Of a stretch of DNA of 64,000 nt, positions 25,083-33,117 are shown piece after piece (position 1 is the stretch's first letter; every line of letters starts with the position of its first letter). The notes below the pieces were generated by a model. The model had not been told where the DNA came from, ran no database searches, and worked only from the letters and a program-made list of their open reading frames with translations. This stretch comes from VRUE01 sp963774405 (GTDB taxonomy: Bacteria > Actinomycetota > Thermoleophilia > Solirubrobacterales > 70-9): assembly GCA_963774405.1 (NCBI GenBank), contig CAVZEV010000009.1:62001-126000 (forward strand), read 5' to 3'. Both the position numbers and the translations under genes were made by a program.

Positions 25083-25853
25083 TCAGGCGCTTGCGCCTGC
25101 CTCGACCTCCTCCGCGATCCAGCCGTAGCCCTTCTCCTCCAGTACGCCGACGAGCTCCGGGCCGCCTTCCTTGACGATTCGCCCCTGGTACATGACGTGG
25201 ACCGCATCCGGTTTCACCATGTGCAGGATGCGCTGGTAGTGGGTGATGATCAGCACGCCCATGTCGGGACCGGCGAACTGGTTGACGCCCTCGGCGACCG
25301 TGCGCAGGGCGTCGATGTCGAGCCCCGAGTCGGTCTCGTCGAGGACCGCGATCTCCGGCCGCAGCAGGGCCAGCTGCAGCAGCTCCATCCGCTTCTTCTC
25401 GCCGCCGGAGAAGCCGTCGTTGAGGTAGCGGCTGGAGAAGTCTTTGGGGATGTTGGCCAGCGCCATCGCCTCCTGGGCGAGCTTGGCGAAGTCTTTGATC
25501 TTGATCTGCTCCTCGCCGCGCGCCTCGCGGTGGGCGTTGATCACCATCCGCAGGTACTTGCTGACCGAGACGCCGGGGATCGAGACCGGGTACTGGAAGG
25601 CCATGAAGAGGCCGGCGCGCGAGCGCTCGTCGGGATCGGCCTCGGTGATGTCCTCGCCCTTGAAGCTGATCGTGCCCTCGGTGACCTCGAGCGCGGGGTG
25701 GCCCATGATCACGTTGGCCAGGGTCGACTTGCCGGAGCCGTTGGGCCCCATCAGCGCGTGGACCTTGCCCTTCTCGACGTCGAGATCGAGTCCGCGCAGG
25801 ATCTCCTTGTCCTCGACGCTCACGTGCAGGTTGCGTATCTCCAGCTCAGCCAA
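25083..25853 (-). CDS. sufC: Fe-S cluster assembly ATPase SufC
   Basis: ABC-type ATPase of the SufBCD complex, 256 residues. Walker A is GPNGSGKST, the signature is GFSGGEKKRMELLQ and Walker B is IAVLDETDSGLDIDALR, followed by the H-loop ITHYQRIL. I prefer the TTG at 25853 because an AGGAG lies 5 bases upstream; a GTG two codons earlier overlaps that AGGAG. It follows rrf2 by 35 bases in the same direction. Confidence 0.95.
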   Translation of the reverse strand: MAELEIRNLHVSVEDKEILRGLDLDVEKGKVHALMGPNGSGKSTLANVIMGHPALEVTEGTISFKGEDITEADPDERSRAGLFMAFQYPVSIPGVSVSKYLRMVINAHREARGEEQIKIKDFAKLAQEAMALANIPKDFSSRYLNDGFSGGEKKRMELLQLALLRPEIAVLDETDSGLDIDALRTVAEGVNQFAGPDMGVLIITHYQRILHMVKPDAVHVMYQGRIVKEGGPELVGVLEEKGYGWIAEEVEAGASA

Positions 25854-25888
25854 TTTCACTCCTGTTTCTGTGTTTGGAAGGTCTTCGG

Positions 25889-26365
25889 TCAGGCGGCCGT
25901 GCCGACCGTCGCACGCGGCTCGGCGCCCTCGGCGCTGCCACTGAAGGCGACCAGCTCGGCCAGGGTGGTGCCCGAGAGGGCTTTGGTGACGCCGCCCTGC
26001 ACGCGCATCCACAGCAGCTTGGTCGAGCAGGCGTGGTCGCCGTCGTCCTCGTGCGAGCAGAGCACTTTGCCGTCGGGCGTGTCGTGGAAGCACTCCATCG
26101 GCGCGATCTGCCCTTCGAGCGCCTCGACCACCGCGTCCATCGTGATCTCCTCCGCCGGTTTTGCCAGGCGGTAGCCGCCATGAGCGCCGCGGGTGGAGGT
26201 GACCAGGCCGGCCTTGCGCAGCTTCGCCACCAGGTGCTCGAGGTAGGAGAGCGGCAGTCGCTCCGCCTCGGCAACCGAGCTCAGCGAGATCGGCGCCGCG
26301 CTGGGCTGGCGACCCAGCTCAACCATCAGGCGCACCCCGTACTCAGCTTTGGTCGAGAACAGCAC
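25889..26365 (-). CDS. Rrf2-family regulator (IscR/SufR-like), first gene of suf cluster
   Basis: Winged-helix repressor of 158 residues. The DNA-binding domain is clear (STKAEYGVRLMVELG, then LPLSYLEHLVAKLRKAGLVTSTRGAHGGY). Three cysteines (C92, C103, C113) in APMECFHD, VLCSHEDD and HACSTKLLW are placed like the Fe-S ligands of IscR, so it probably senses Fe-S supply. The GTG start lies ten bases below an IscR-type palindrome (26375-26391), which suggests autoregulation. It heads the suf operon, the usual position of SufR-type Rrf2 regulators. Confidence 0.9.
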   Translation of the reverse strand: MLFSTKAEYGVRLMVELGRQPSAAPISLSSVAEAERLPLSYLEHLVAKLRKAGLVTSTRGAHGGYRLAKPAEEITMDAVVEALEGQIAPMECFHDTPDGKVLCSHEDDGDHACSTKLLWMRVQGGVTKALSGTTLAELVAFSGSAEGAEPRATVGTAA

Positions 26366-26374
26366 GACCTAAAT

Positions 26375-26391
26375 CCTACTGAAGCAGTCGG
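26375..26391 (-). promoter_or_regulatory. IscR type-1-like operator before rrf2-suf
   Basis: On the minus strand CCGACT-GCTTC-AGTAGG, a near-perfect dyad that fits the IscR type-1 pattern (GACT N5 AGTC core). It occupies most of the 26-base gap between the MFS gene end and the rrf2 start. A second site of the same kind lies before the Rieske gene. Confidence 0.6.
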
Positions 26392-27837
26392 TTATGCGGC
26401 TTCCGTCGCCGCCTCTTTGCCCAGCTCCATGTGGGCACGGCTGTCGCTGCCGCGGATCAGGACCAGCGTCAGCACGAAGCCGAGCGCCGCGATCACGGCG
26501 CCGCCGAGGAAGGCATGCTGGAAACCCTCGGTCAGGGCACTCAGCTGGTTTGAGCCGGAGGACGCCGCCGAGCTGGTCGCCGAGATCGCCACCGCCGAGA
26601 GCACGGCGAGGCCGAGCGCGCCGCCGACCTGCTGCGAGGTGTTGATCAGGCCGCTGGCGAGGCCCGCCTCGTTCTCGTCGACCCCCGAGACGGCGGCGAT
26701 CGTCGTCGTCACGAAGGCGAAGCCGAGCCCGGCGGCGGCGAACAGCGACGGCCCGAGGATGTCGGCGAGGAAGCTGCCGCCGACCGAGACGCGGCTGAAC
26801 CAGGCGAGGCCGACGACGATGAAGAGCAGACCGATCGCCAGCACCGGCTTGTAGCCGAGCTTGGTGACGAGTTGGGAGGCGACGCCTGCCGAGGCCATGA
26901 TCACCAGCGCCAGCGGCAGGTAGGAGAGCCCGGCGTGGATCGCGCTGTAGCCGAGCACCTGCTGCATATATAGGGAGATGAAGAAGAACATCGAGAAGAG
27001 CGAGGCGCCGACCAGCAGGCCGACCACGTTGGCCCCGGTCAGGGTGCGGATGCGGAAGATCGAGAATGGCACCAGCGGTTTGCTCGCCCGCAGCTCGATC
27101 GCGACGAAGGCCGCCATCAGCAGGACCGAGAGCACGATCAGGCCGATCGTCTGGGTCGAGCCCCAGCCGACGCTGTTGGCGTCGACCAGCGCGTAGACCA
27201 GGATCGAGAGGGCGGCGGTGACCGTGACCGCGCCGGCGACGTCGAAGATGCGCTTCTCGCCCTCCATGCGGGTTTCGGCCAGCAGCCGCGGCGAGAGCAC
27301 GAAGGCGATCAGGCTGACCGGCACGTTGACCCAAAGCACCCACTCCCAGCCGAGGCCGTCGGTGAGGATGCCGCCGAGCAGCACCCCGGCGGCGCCGCCC
27401 GAGCCCGCCACCGCGCCCCATACGCCGAGCGCCTTGTTGCGCTCCGAGCCGTCGCTGAAGGTGGTGGTGACGATCGAGAGCGCGGCGGGGGAGATGATCG
27501 CGGCGCCGAGCCCCTGGGCGGCGCGGGCGACGATCAGCTGCCCCTCGGTGGCGGCGAAGCCGGCGGCCAGCGAGGCGACTGCGACCAGCAGCAGTCCTGC
27601 CATGAAGACCTTGCGCCGGCCGACCAGGTCGGCGGTGCGGCCGCCGAGCAGCAGGAAGCCGCCAAAGGTGAGCACGTAGGCGTTGACCACCCAGGGCAGG
27701 TTCTCCTGGGAGAAGTCGAGCGCTTTGCCGATCGTCGGCAGCGCCACGTTGACGATCGAGGCGTCGAGGACGACGACGAACTGGGCCGAGCAGAGCAGGA
27801 TCAGCGCCAGCCAGCGCTTATCGCTGTATTCGTTCAC
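26392..27837 (-). CDS. MFS drug exporter, EmrB/QacA (DHA2) type
   Basis: Proton-driven multidrug exporter of 481 residues with about 14 membrane segments, the DHA2 number. Motif A-like LLGGRTADLVGRRKVFMAG is at about 60-78 and motif C-like GGAAGVLLGGILTDGLGWEWVLWVN at about 148-172. The start WLALILLCSAQFVVVLDASIVNVALPTIG is typical. Its ATG overlaps the stop of the NarL-type response regulator by 4 bases, so it is probably expressed from that operon and perhaps controlled by it. Confidence 0.92.
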   Translation of the reverse strand: MNEYSDKRWLALILLCSAQFVVVLDASIVNVALPTIGKALDFSQENLPWVVNAYVLTFGGFLLLGGRTADLVGRRKVFMAGLLLVAVASLAAGFAATEGQLIVARAAQGLGAAIISPAALSIVTTTFSDGSERNKALGVWGAVAGSGGAAGVLLGGILTDGLGWEWVLWVNVPVSLIAFVLSPRLLAETRMEGEKRIFDVAGAVTVTAALSILVYALVDANSVGWGSTQTIGLIVLSVLLMAAFVAIELRASKPLVPFSIFRIRTLTGANVVGLLVGASLFSMFFFISLYMQQVLGYSAIHAGLSYLPLALVIMASAGVASQLVTKLGYKPVLAIGLLFIVVGLAWFSRVSVGGSFLADILGPSLFAAAGLGFAFVTTTIAAVSGVDENEAGLASGLINTSQQVGGALGLAVLSAVAISATSSAASSGSNQLSALTEGFQHAFLGGAVIAALGFVLTLVLIRGSDSRAHMELGKEAATEAA

Positions 27838-28466
27838 GGCTCGATCATGCCACGGCGGATCGCGTAGCGGACCAGCTCGACCCGGTCGCGCATGCCGAGC
27901 TTGCGCATCGCGTTGGCGCGGTGGTTCTCGACCGTCTTCTCGGAGAGGTGGAGCACCTCGGCGATCTGCTTCGTCGTGTGCGCCTCGGCGACCAGCTTGA
28001 CCACTTCCTCCTCGCGCGGCGTCAGCTCCTCCTCGCCGCTCGAACCCCGCTCCAGCACGTCCTTGATCAGCGTCCGCTGCGCCTCGGGCGTCAGGAACGG
28101 CTCACCGCGCTCGACCGCGCGGATCGCCGCCAGCAGGTCGGTGTCGGCCTGGGCCTTGAGCACGTAGCCCGAGGCGCCCGCCTTGAGCGCCTCGAAGAGG
28201 TAGCGCTCGTCGTCGTGCATCGAGAGGATCAGCACCGAGACCTCGGGCGCCTGCCGCTTGATCTCCCGCGTCGCCTGCAAGCCCGTCAGCTTCGGCATCT
28301 TCACGTCGAGGATCGCCAGGTCGGGCCGCTCGCGCACCGCGAGGTCCCGCGCCTCGGCGCCGTCGGCCGCCTCGGCGACCACCTCGAGGTCGGCCTGTCG
28401 CTCCAGCAGCAGCCGAATCCCCGAGCGCACGATCCCATGGTCGTCGGCGATCAGCACGCGCAGCAT
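27834..28466 (-). CDS. NarL/FixJ-type response regulator
   Basis: Response regulator of 210 residues. The receiver domain (1-120) shows ADDH at the start, the phospho-acceptor Asp in LAILDVKMPKLTG (about 54) and the conserved Lys in YVLKAQAD. The C-terminal LuxR-type HTH is TPREEEVVKLVAEAHTTKQIAEVLHLSEKTVENHRANAMRKLG in outline. Coupled to the MFS exporter. The likely partner is the histidine kinase at 30145-31005, now separated by an opposite-strand cassette. Confidence 0.93.
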   Translation of the reverse strand: MLRVLIADDHGIVRSGIRLLLERQADLEVVAEAADGAEARDLAVRERPDLAILDVKMPKLTGLQATREIKRQAPEVSVLILSMHDDERYLFEALKAGASGYVLKAQADTDLLAAIRAVERGEPFLTPEAQRTLIKDVLERGSSGEEELTPREEEVVKLVAEAHTTKQIAEVLHLSEKTVENHRANAMRKLGMRDRVELVRYAIRRGMIEP

Positions 28467-28543
28467 CCCCTCAGTCTGCCATTGCAACGGCTCAGTCCAT
28501 TCATTCCGTCGGGGCAGCGGGGCGAACGAGGGGGAGAGTCCGC

Positions 28544-28591
28544 GGGCATGGCGACTTACACCCCTCCATGGGAGGGAAAGTCGCCATGCCC
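28544..28591 (+). promoter_or_regulatory. Hairpin enclosing the Shine-Dalgarno and start codon of the DUF559 gene
   Basis: Outer arms GGGCATGGCGACTT (28544-28557) and exact complement (28578-28591), with an inner stem CCCTCC/GGAGGG (28562-28567, 28571-28576). GGAGGG is the only plausible ribosome-binding site, and the ATG at 28586 lies in the right arm, so translation start would be hidden when the hairpin forms. Alternatively it is another palindromic repeat. Confidence 0.6.
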
Positions 28592-29477
28592 AATCGGAGG
28601 ATCGCCCTGATCGCCGAGCAGCAGCAGGGTGTGGTGTCCACCGGCCAGCTTCATCGCTGTGGCCTCGGCGATAAGGCGATCGCGCGACGAGTGTCAGGGG
28701 GATGGCTTCACCGCGTGCACCGGGGCGTCTACGCGGTCGGACACTCAGCTCTATCGCCGCGAGGGCATTGGTTCGCTGCGGTATTGGCGCTTGGCGGGGG
28801 TCCACATCCAGGCCGTAGCGCCGTTCTCGAGTACTGGGGGGCGGCGGTGAGTCACAGCAGCGCGGCGTTTCTTTGGGAGCTGCTGCCGGTGAGACAAGGT
28901 GCCCTGCGATGTCAGCGTTGCCGGTGATGGCGGGAGGATCAGGCGTGCCGGGGTGCGTACCCATCGCTCGACCACGCTTCGGTCTGCCCATGTGACACTT
29001 CGTCATGGGATTCCGGTCACGACCCCGACCCGAACGATCTCCGACTTGCGCCGGGCCGTCTCGGGTGGAGTTTCCGACCGCGAGCTGCGAAAGGCCATTC
29101 GCCAAGCCAACGTCATCGGCCTCTCGATCGATGATGATATGGCCGATCGCACGCGCGGCGACCTGGAGGGCGCCTTCCTCGAGATCTGCGGCCGTCACGG
29201 CCTGCCACGACCTGAGGTCAACGTTCGCATTGGGGCGTTCTTGATCGATTTCCTCTGGCGAGGGGAGCGGCTCGCGGTTGAAACCGATGACTATCTCCAT
29301 CACCGCGGCCGGGCAGCTTTTCAAGACGATCGTGCGCGTGAGCTTGAGTTGATGCGGCTTGGCTATGACGTCTTGCGCCTTTCTGAAGCACAGATCAACG
29401 GGTCTCCAAAGAAGGTCGCGGAGGTGCTCAGGGCCGAGTTGCGGAGGCGTCATGTGGTTACATCGCTGCTAAAGTAG
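28586..29477 (+). pseudogene. AbiEi-like N-terminal domain plus DUF559 protein, frameshifted
   Basis: Two frames join at about 28.9 kb. The first part reads MPNRRIALIAEQQQGVVSTGQL and RRVSGGWLHRVHRGVYAVGH, the winged-helix start of AbiEi-like antitoxin-domain proteins. The second part has RGDLEGAFLEICGRHGLPRPEVN and FLIDFLWRGERLAVETDDYLHH, the DUF559 (Vsr-like nuclease) fold. Together they give the common actinobacterial protein of about 290 residues. One single-base change restores the frame, so it may be a sequencing error. It is transcribed opposite to the two-component genes on both sides and its end overlaps the operator of the Phd/PIN module. Confidence 0.7.
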
Positions 29478-29484
29478 ACACATG
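29451..29484 (+). promoter_or_regulatory. Dyad operator overlapping the Phd antitoxin start
   Basis: CATGTGGTTAC (29451-29461) and GTAGACACATG (29474-29484) form an inverted repeat with 9 of 11 matching positions. The right half contains the ATG at 29482. TAAAGT (29470-29475), 6 bases before the ATG, could be the -10 box of a leaderless transcript. Confidence 0.5.
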
Positions 29485-29760
29485 CGTGAGATAGGCGTCC
29501 GAGAGTTGAAGGGCAGTCTGAGCAGCGTGCTGCATCGCGTCGATGAGGGCGAACAGATCAGGGTCACGATTCGTGGCCGCCCGGTCGCCGACATCGTTCC
29601 GGCTGGCGCGCGTCGTGGCAATGTGCGCCTGCGGGAGCTGGTGGCGGAGGGTCGGGTAACCCCTGCTGCGCAGGCTCGGCCTGGGCGCCCACCGCGCCCG
29701 CTGGACACCGGGCGCTCGGCTTCGGCAATCGTCTTGGCAGAGCGCGACGACGAGCGCTGA
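29482..29760 (+). CDS. Phd/YefM-type antitoxin
   Basis: Antitoxin of 92 residues. The Phd/YefM fold is recognised by REIGVRELKGSLSSVLHRVDEGEQIRVTIRGRPVADIVP at the N-terminus. The C-terminal part, rich in Pro and Arg, would bind the toxin. Its stop and the toxin ATG share a base. The dyad at 29451-29484 overlaps its start. Confidence 0.88.
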   Translation: MREIGVRELKGSLSSVLHRVDEGEQIRVTIRGRPVADIVPAGARRGNVRLRELVAEGRVTPAAQARPGRPPRPLDTGRSASAIVLAERDDER

Positions 29761-30158
29761 TGCTTTATCTAGACGCGAGCGCGCTCGTCAAGCGCTACGT
29801 CGAGGAGGAGGGCAGCGAGCTGGTGCTTTCCGCGATGGAGGATGCCGAGGCTTGGTCTATGTGCCGGATCGGTTACGTCGAGACCGTTCGCGCTGTGGCT
29901 CTGGCGGGTGGACGCAAAGCGGTAAAGCGGGTTGAGGGCGACTGGCTCTCATTTGACGTGGTCGAGGTCGACGCCGCCCTCGCCCAGCATGCCGCGACGT
30001 TGACTCTCTCCGCTGAGTTGCGCAGTCTGGACGCACTGCACCTTGCTGCGGCGCTGGTGCTCCCTCCTGAGGGTTTGATCGTCGCCACCTGGGACTCACG
30101 GCTGCATCGCGCAGCTCGTGACCAAGGTTTGGAGACGCTTCCCACTAGCTTGAGATGA
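29760..30158 (+). CDS. PIN-domain ribonuclease toxin (VapC-like)
   Basis: PIN toxin of 132 residues. Acidic active-site residues: Asp in MLYLDASALVKRYVEEEGS (D5), Glu in RIGYVETVRA (about 41), Asp in LRSLDALHLAAAL (about 90) and Asp in ATWDSRLHRAA (about 108). Complete and likely active as an RNase. The last 14 bases overlap the end of the convergent histidine kinase gene. Confidence 0.9.
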   Translation: MLYLDASALVKRYVEEEGSELVLSAMEDAEAWSMCRIGYVETVRAVALAGGRKAVKRVEGDWLSFDVVEVDAALAQHAATLTLSAELRSLDALHLAAALVLPPEGLIVATWDSRLHRAARDQGLETLPTSLR

Positions 30159-31005
30159 CGAGCCGGACGGTGGTGCCGTGCCCTGGCCGCGACTCGATCG
30201 TTAGTCCGCCGCCGATCAGCAGGGCGCGCTCGCGCATGCCGGCGATGCCGAGGCCGCCCTCGGAGTCGTCGAAGGCGAAGCCGCGGCCGTCGTCGCTGAC
30301 CTCGAGCTCGACGCCGTCCCCGTCGCCGCGTCGCAGCTTCACGACGACGTGTCGGGCGCCACTGTGCCGCGTCGCGTTGGAGAGCGCCTCCTGGGCGACG
30401 CGGTAGACGACCAGCTGGGTGTCGCCGTCGAGGCCGGAGAGGTCGCCCTCGGCGGCGAACTCGGCCTCGATCTCACCGCGGGCGAGCTGCTCGACCTGGC
30501 CCGCGATCGCGGCGCTGAGGCCGAGGTCGTCGAGCGCGGTGGGGCGGAGCTGGCGGGCGAGCGAGAGCAGCTCCTGCATCGCCTGGTTGGCCAGCGCCTT
30601 GGTCTCGGCCAGTTCGGCCTCCAGCTCCGGCGGGGCGGCTTCGCGCGCCGCCTCGAGCCGCAGCAGCAGCCCGGTCAGCGACTGGTTGACCTCGTCGTGG
30701 AGGTCGCGGGCCACCCGCGCGCGCTCCTCCTCCTGGGCCTGCAGTGCCGCCGAGCCGGCGCGCCGGCGCTCGGCTTCGAGCCGCCGCATCATGCGCAGGA
30801 AGGCGAGCTCGATCCGCTCCACCTCCTCGGTCTCGCCGACGCCGTCGATCGAGCGCGGCAGCAGCGGGCCAGGGCGGCTGAGGTCGACCTTCTCCATCTC
30901 CTCGATCAGCCGCTCCAGCGGGGCGCGGCGGCGGCGCATGATCAGCAGGCCGGTGGCGAGGCCGGCCACGGCGGCGAGCAGCACAACGATCACCGCAAAC
31001 GTCAT
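30145..31005 (-). CDS. Membrane sensor histidine kinase, NarX/LiaS type
   Basis: Histidine kinase of 286 residues from the ATG at 31005 (a TTG at 31032 would add nine). An N-terminal membrane helix (FAVIVVLLAAVAGLATGLLIM) is followed by a HAMP-like linker, the HisKA_3 phospho-acceptor in RVARDLHDEVNQSLTG and an HATPase domain with AQEALSNATRHSG and DDGRGFAF. There is no periplasmic sensor domain, so input must come through the membrane or a partner. Likely partner of the NarL-type regulator at 27834-28466. An IS481-type element is inserted about 30 bases upstream and may have cut off its original promoter. Confidence 0.88.
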   Translation of the reverse strand: MTFAVIVVLLAAVAGLATGLLIMRRRRAPLERLIEEMEKVDLSRPGPLLPRSIDGVGETEEVERIELAFLRMMRRLEAERRRAGSAALQAQEEERARVARDLHDEVNQSLTGLLLRLEAAREAAPPELEAELAETKALANQAMQELLSLARQLRPTALDDLGLSAAIAGQVEQLARGEIEAEFAAEGDLSGLDGDTQLVVYRVAQEALSNATRHSGARHVVVKLRRGDGDGVELEVSDDGRGFAFDDSEGGLGIAGMRERALLIGGGLTIESRPGHGTTVRLVISS

Positions 31006-31034
31006 CGCGCAGCCGCCGATCGCATCGAGCAAGC

Positions 31035-31997
31035 CTAGGTGTAAGACCCGACCAGGTTGTTCCGCTTCAGCTCGCCGAGGCGAGCTCCGGGCGGCTTGTG
31101 GCTGAGGGAGCCGTGTGGTCTGCGCCAGTTATAGAACTCCAGCCAGCCCGGTAGCGCCGCGGTGCGCTCGGCCGAGGAGCGATAGATCGCCCCGTAGGCC
31201 CAGCCGCCCAGCATCGTGCGGATGAATCTCTCGGCCTTGCCGTTGGTGCGCGGCCGGTAGGGCCGGGTGCGGATGTGGCGGATCTTCAGCGCCCGGCAGG
31301 CGATCGCGTGCACGGTGGAGCGGTAGGCGCCGCCGTTGTCGGTCATCAGGCGCTCGACCTTGATCCCGTGTGAGCGGTAGAAGGCGACCGCCCGGCGCAG
31401 GAAGCCGACGCAGGTCTTCGCCTTTTCGTCGCCCAAGACCTCGACATAGGCGAGGCGGGTGGCGTCGTCGACGCAGACGTGGACGAACTCCCAGCCGGCG
31501 CCGCGAGAGCGGGTGCCCTTGCGGGTGCCGCGAACCCGGTGCCCGGGGCCGTTCTTCCCGATTCGACCGAGCTTCTTGATGTCGATGTGGATCAGCTCGC
31601 CGGGCCTTGAGCGCTCGTAGCGGTTGGGCGGCTCGGGCGGTCCCAGCCGAGAGAGCTTGCCGAGGCCGATGTCGGTGAGGATGCCCGAGACGGTGGAGAG
31701 CGCCATCCCCAGGCACTCGGCGATCTCTGCACCCGTCATCCGCAGCCTGCGAAGCGCCGCGATCGTCTCTCTTCGGCGCTCTTCGGTGCGGTTGGCGACG
31801 GTCTTCGGGGCCGAGCTGCGATCGAGCAGGCCGGCCTCGCCCTCGGATCGATAGCGGCGCACCCATTTGCGGCAGGTGCGCTCGCTGACTCCGGCGGCCT
31901 CGGCCGCCTCCGTCGGCGACCACCCCTGCTCGGTGACGCGCCTGACCATCGTGAGCCTTCCCTTCGGACCGAAGGGAGCATTAGCGTGGATCTTCAT
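31035..31997 (-). CDS. IS481-family DDE transposase
   Basis: Transposase of 320 residues. An N-terminal helix-turn-helix (WSPTEAAEAAGVSERTCRKWVRRYRSEGEAGLLDRSS) is followed by the rve integrase core with Asp in ELIHIDIKKLGRIG, Asp in LMTDNGGAYRS and Glu in GKAERFIRTML, giving a DDE triad. The C-terminal YNWRRPHGSLSHKPPG is the usual ending. Frame intact, unlike the IS630 element. Confidence 0.93.
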   Translation of the reverse strand: MKIHANAPFGPKGRLTMVRRVTEQGWSPTEAAEAAGVSERTCRKWVRRYRSEGEAGLLDRSSAPKTVANRTEERRRETIAALRRLRMTGAEIAECLGMALSTVSGILTDIGLGKLSRLGPPEPPNRYERSRPGELIHIDIKKLGRIGKNGPGHRVRGTRKGTRSRGAGWEFVHVCVDDATRLAYVEVLGDEKAKTCVGFLRRAVAFYRSHGIKVERLMTDNGGAYRSTVHAIACRALKIRHIRTRPYRPRTNGKAERFIRTMLGGWAYGAIYRSSAERTAALPGWLEFYNWRRPHGSLSHKPPGARLGELKRNNLVGSYT

Positions 31998-32084
31998 CCG
32001 GGTCTTCTCCTTGGTGCTGGGTGGTGGACACCCCCAGCCTCCAAGGAGGCCCGGATGAACAACGTGGTCAGGAACTACACCTAG
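31035..32084. mobile_element. IS481-family insertion sequence, intact
   Basis: About 1.05 kb bounded by CTAG at both ends (31035-31038 and 32081-32084). The terminal inverted repeats of about 28 bp match at roughly 23-24 positions, starting CTAGGTGTA on the left. One intact transposase fills it; the transposase stop codon TAG is inside the left CTAG. CTAG may be target duplication or part of the repeat. Likely still mobile. Confidence 0.85.
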
Positions 32085-32180
32085 GTGCTCCCGCCACCGC
32101 CAATAGGGGATGGCACCTATGGCCGCGGCGGCACGCCGCGCTCATACTGAGGTGACCCACTAACTAGGAGCACAACCCGC

Positions 32181-33041
32181 ATGAAGACAACCAAGCAGTC
32201 GACCTTCGGCGCGACGATTCGCACGACGATCCTGATGGCCTCGCTCTCGGGGCTGCTCGTCGTCATCGGCGCCCTGATCGGTGGGGCCCAGACCGCGCTG
32301 CTCTTCCTCCTGATCGCCTTCGCGATCAACTTCTTCTCCTACTTCTTCAGCGACAAGATGGCGCTGGCGATGAGCCGGGCCAAGCCGATCGACGAAGCGG
32401 AAGCGCCGCGGCTGTATGAGATCGTCCGCGAACTGACGACGCGCGCCGGCCTGCCGATGCCGCGCCTCTACATGATCCCCCAGGACCAGCCCAACGCCTT
32501 CGCCACGGGCCGCAACCCCAAACACTCCGCCGTCGCGGTCACGCGGGGGATCACCAAACTGCTCTCCGAGGACGAGCTGCGCGGCGTGCTCGCCCACGAG
32601 CTCACCCACATCCGCAACCACGACATCCTGATCCAGTCGGTCGCCTCGGCGATCGGCGCCGCGATCACCTACATCGCCTACATGCTGCTCTGGTTCGGCA
32701 ACGACGACAACTCGCCGCTCGCCCTGGTCGGCCAGCTGGCGACCTTCCTCTTGGCCCCGATCGCGGCCTCGATCATCCAGATGGCGATCTCGCGCCAGCG
32801 CGAGTTCGCGGCCGACGCCGGCGGGGCGGAAATCTGCGGCAACCCCGAGTCCCTGGCCAGCGCCCTGCTGCGCCTCGAGCAGGGGGCGGCGGCGATGCCG
32901 ATGCAGGTCAACCAGGCAGCCGAGCCGCTCTACATCGTCAAGCCCTTCTCCAGCAAGGGCATGGCCGGCCTCTTCTCGACCCACCCCCCGATCGAGGAGC
33001 GGGTCAAAAGGCTGCGCCAGATGCGCCCCAGCCTGGGCTGA
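32181..33041 (+). CDS. htpX: M48 family zinc metalloprotease HtpX
   Basis: Membrane zinc protease of 286 residues that takes part in membrane-protein quality control. Two N-terminal membrane segments (about 12-55) are followed by the HELTH zinc motif in GVLAHELTHIRNHD (about 135-148), two more hydrophobic segments, and the third ligand Glu in QREFAADAGG. The Shine-Dalgarno TAGGAG lies about 10 bases before the ATG. It stands alone, followed by a strong hairpin. Confidence 0.95.
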   Translation: MKTTKQSTFGATIRTTILMASLSGLLVVIGALIGGAQTALLFLLIAFAINFFSYFFSDKMALAMSRAKPIDEAEAPRLYEIVRELTTRAGLPMPRLYMIPQDQPNAFATGRNPKHSAVAVTRGITKLLSEDELRGVLAHELTHIRNHDILIQSVASAIGAAITYIAYMLLWFGNDDNSPLALVGQLATFLLAPIAASIIQMAISRQREFAADAGGAEICGNPESLASALLRLEQGAAAMPMQVNQAAEPLYIVKPFSSKGMAGLFSTHPPIEERVKRLRQMRPSLG

Positions 33042-33045
33042 TTCT

Positions 33046-33096
33046 GTAAATCGTCCACCAAGTGGCTGAAAATCGGCCACTTGGTGGTTGATTTAC
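33046..33096. terminator. Strong A/T-richer hairpin after htpX
   Basis: Arms 33046-33066 and 33076-33096 pair over 21 positions with two mismatches (core CCACCAAGTGGC / GCCACTTGGTGG), loop of nine bases. It starts five bases after the htpX stop and lies between convergent units, so it is probably a bidirectional terminator. Its composition is A/T-richer than the surroundings. Confidence 0.65.
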
Positions 33097-33117
33097 CAGG
33101 CAGTGGCCGCGGTTGAA

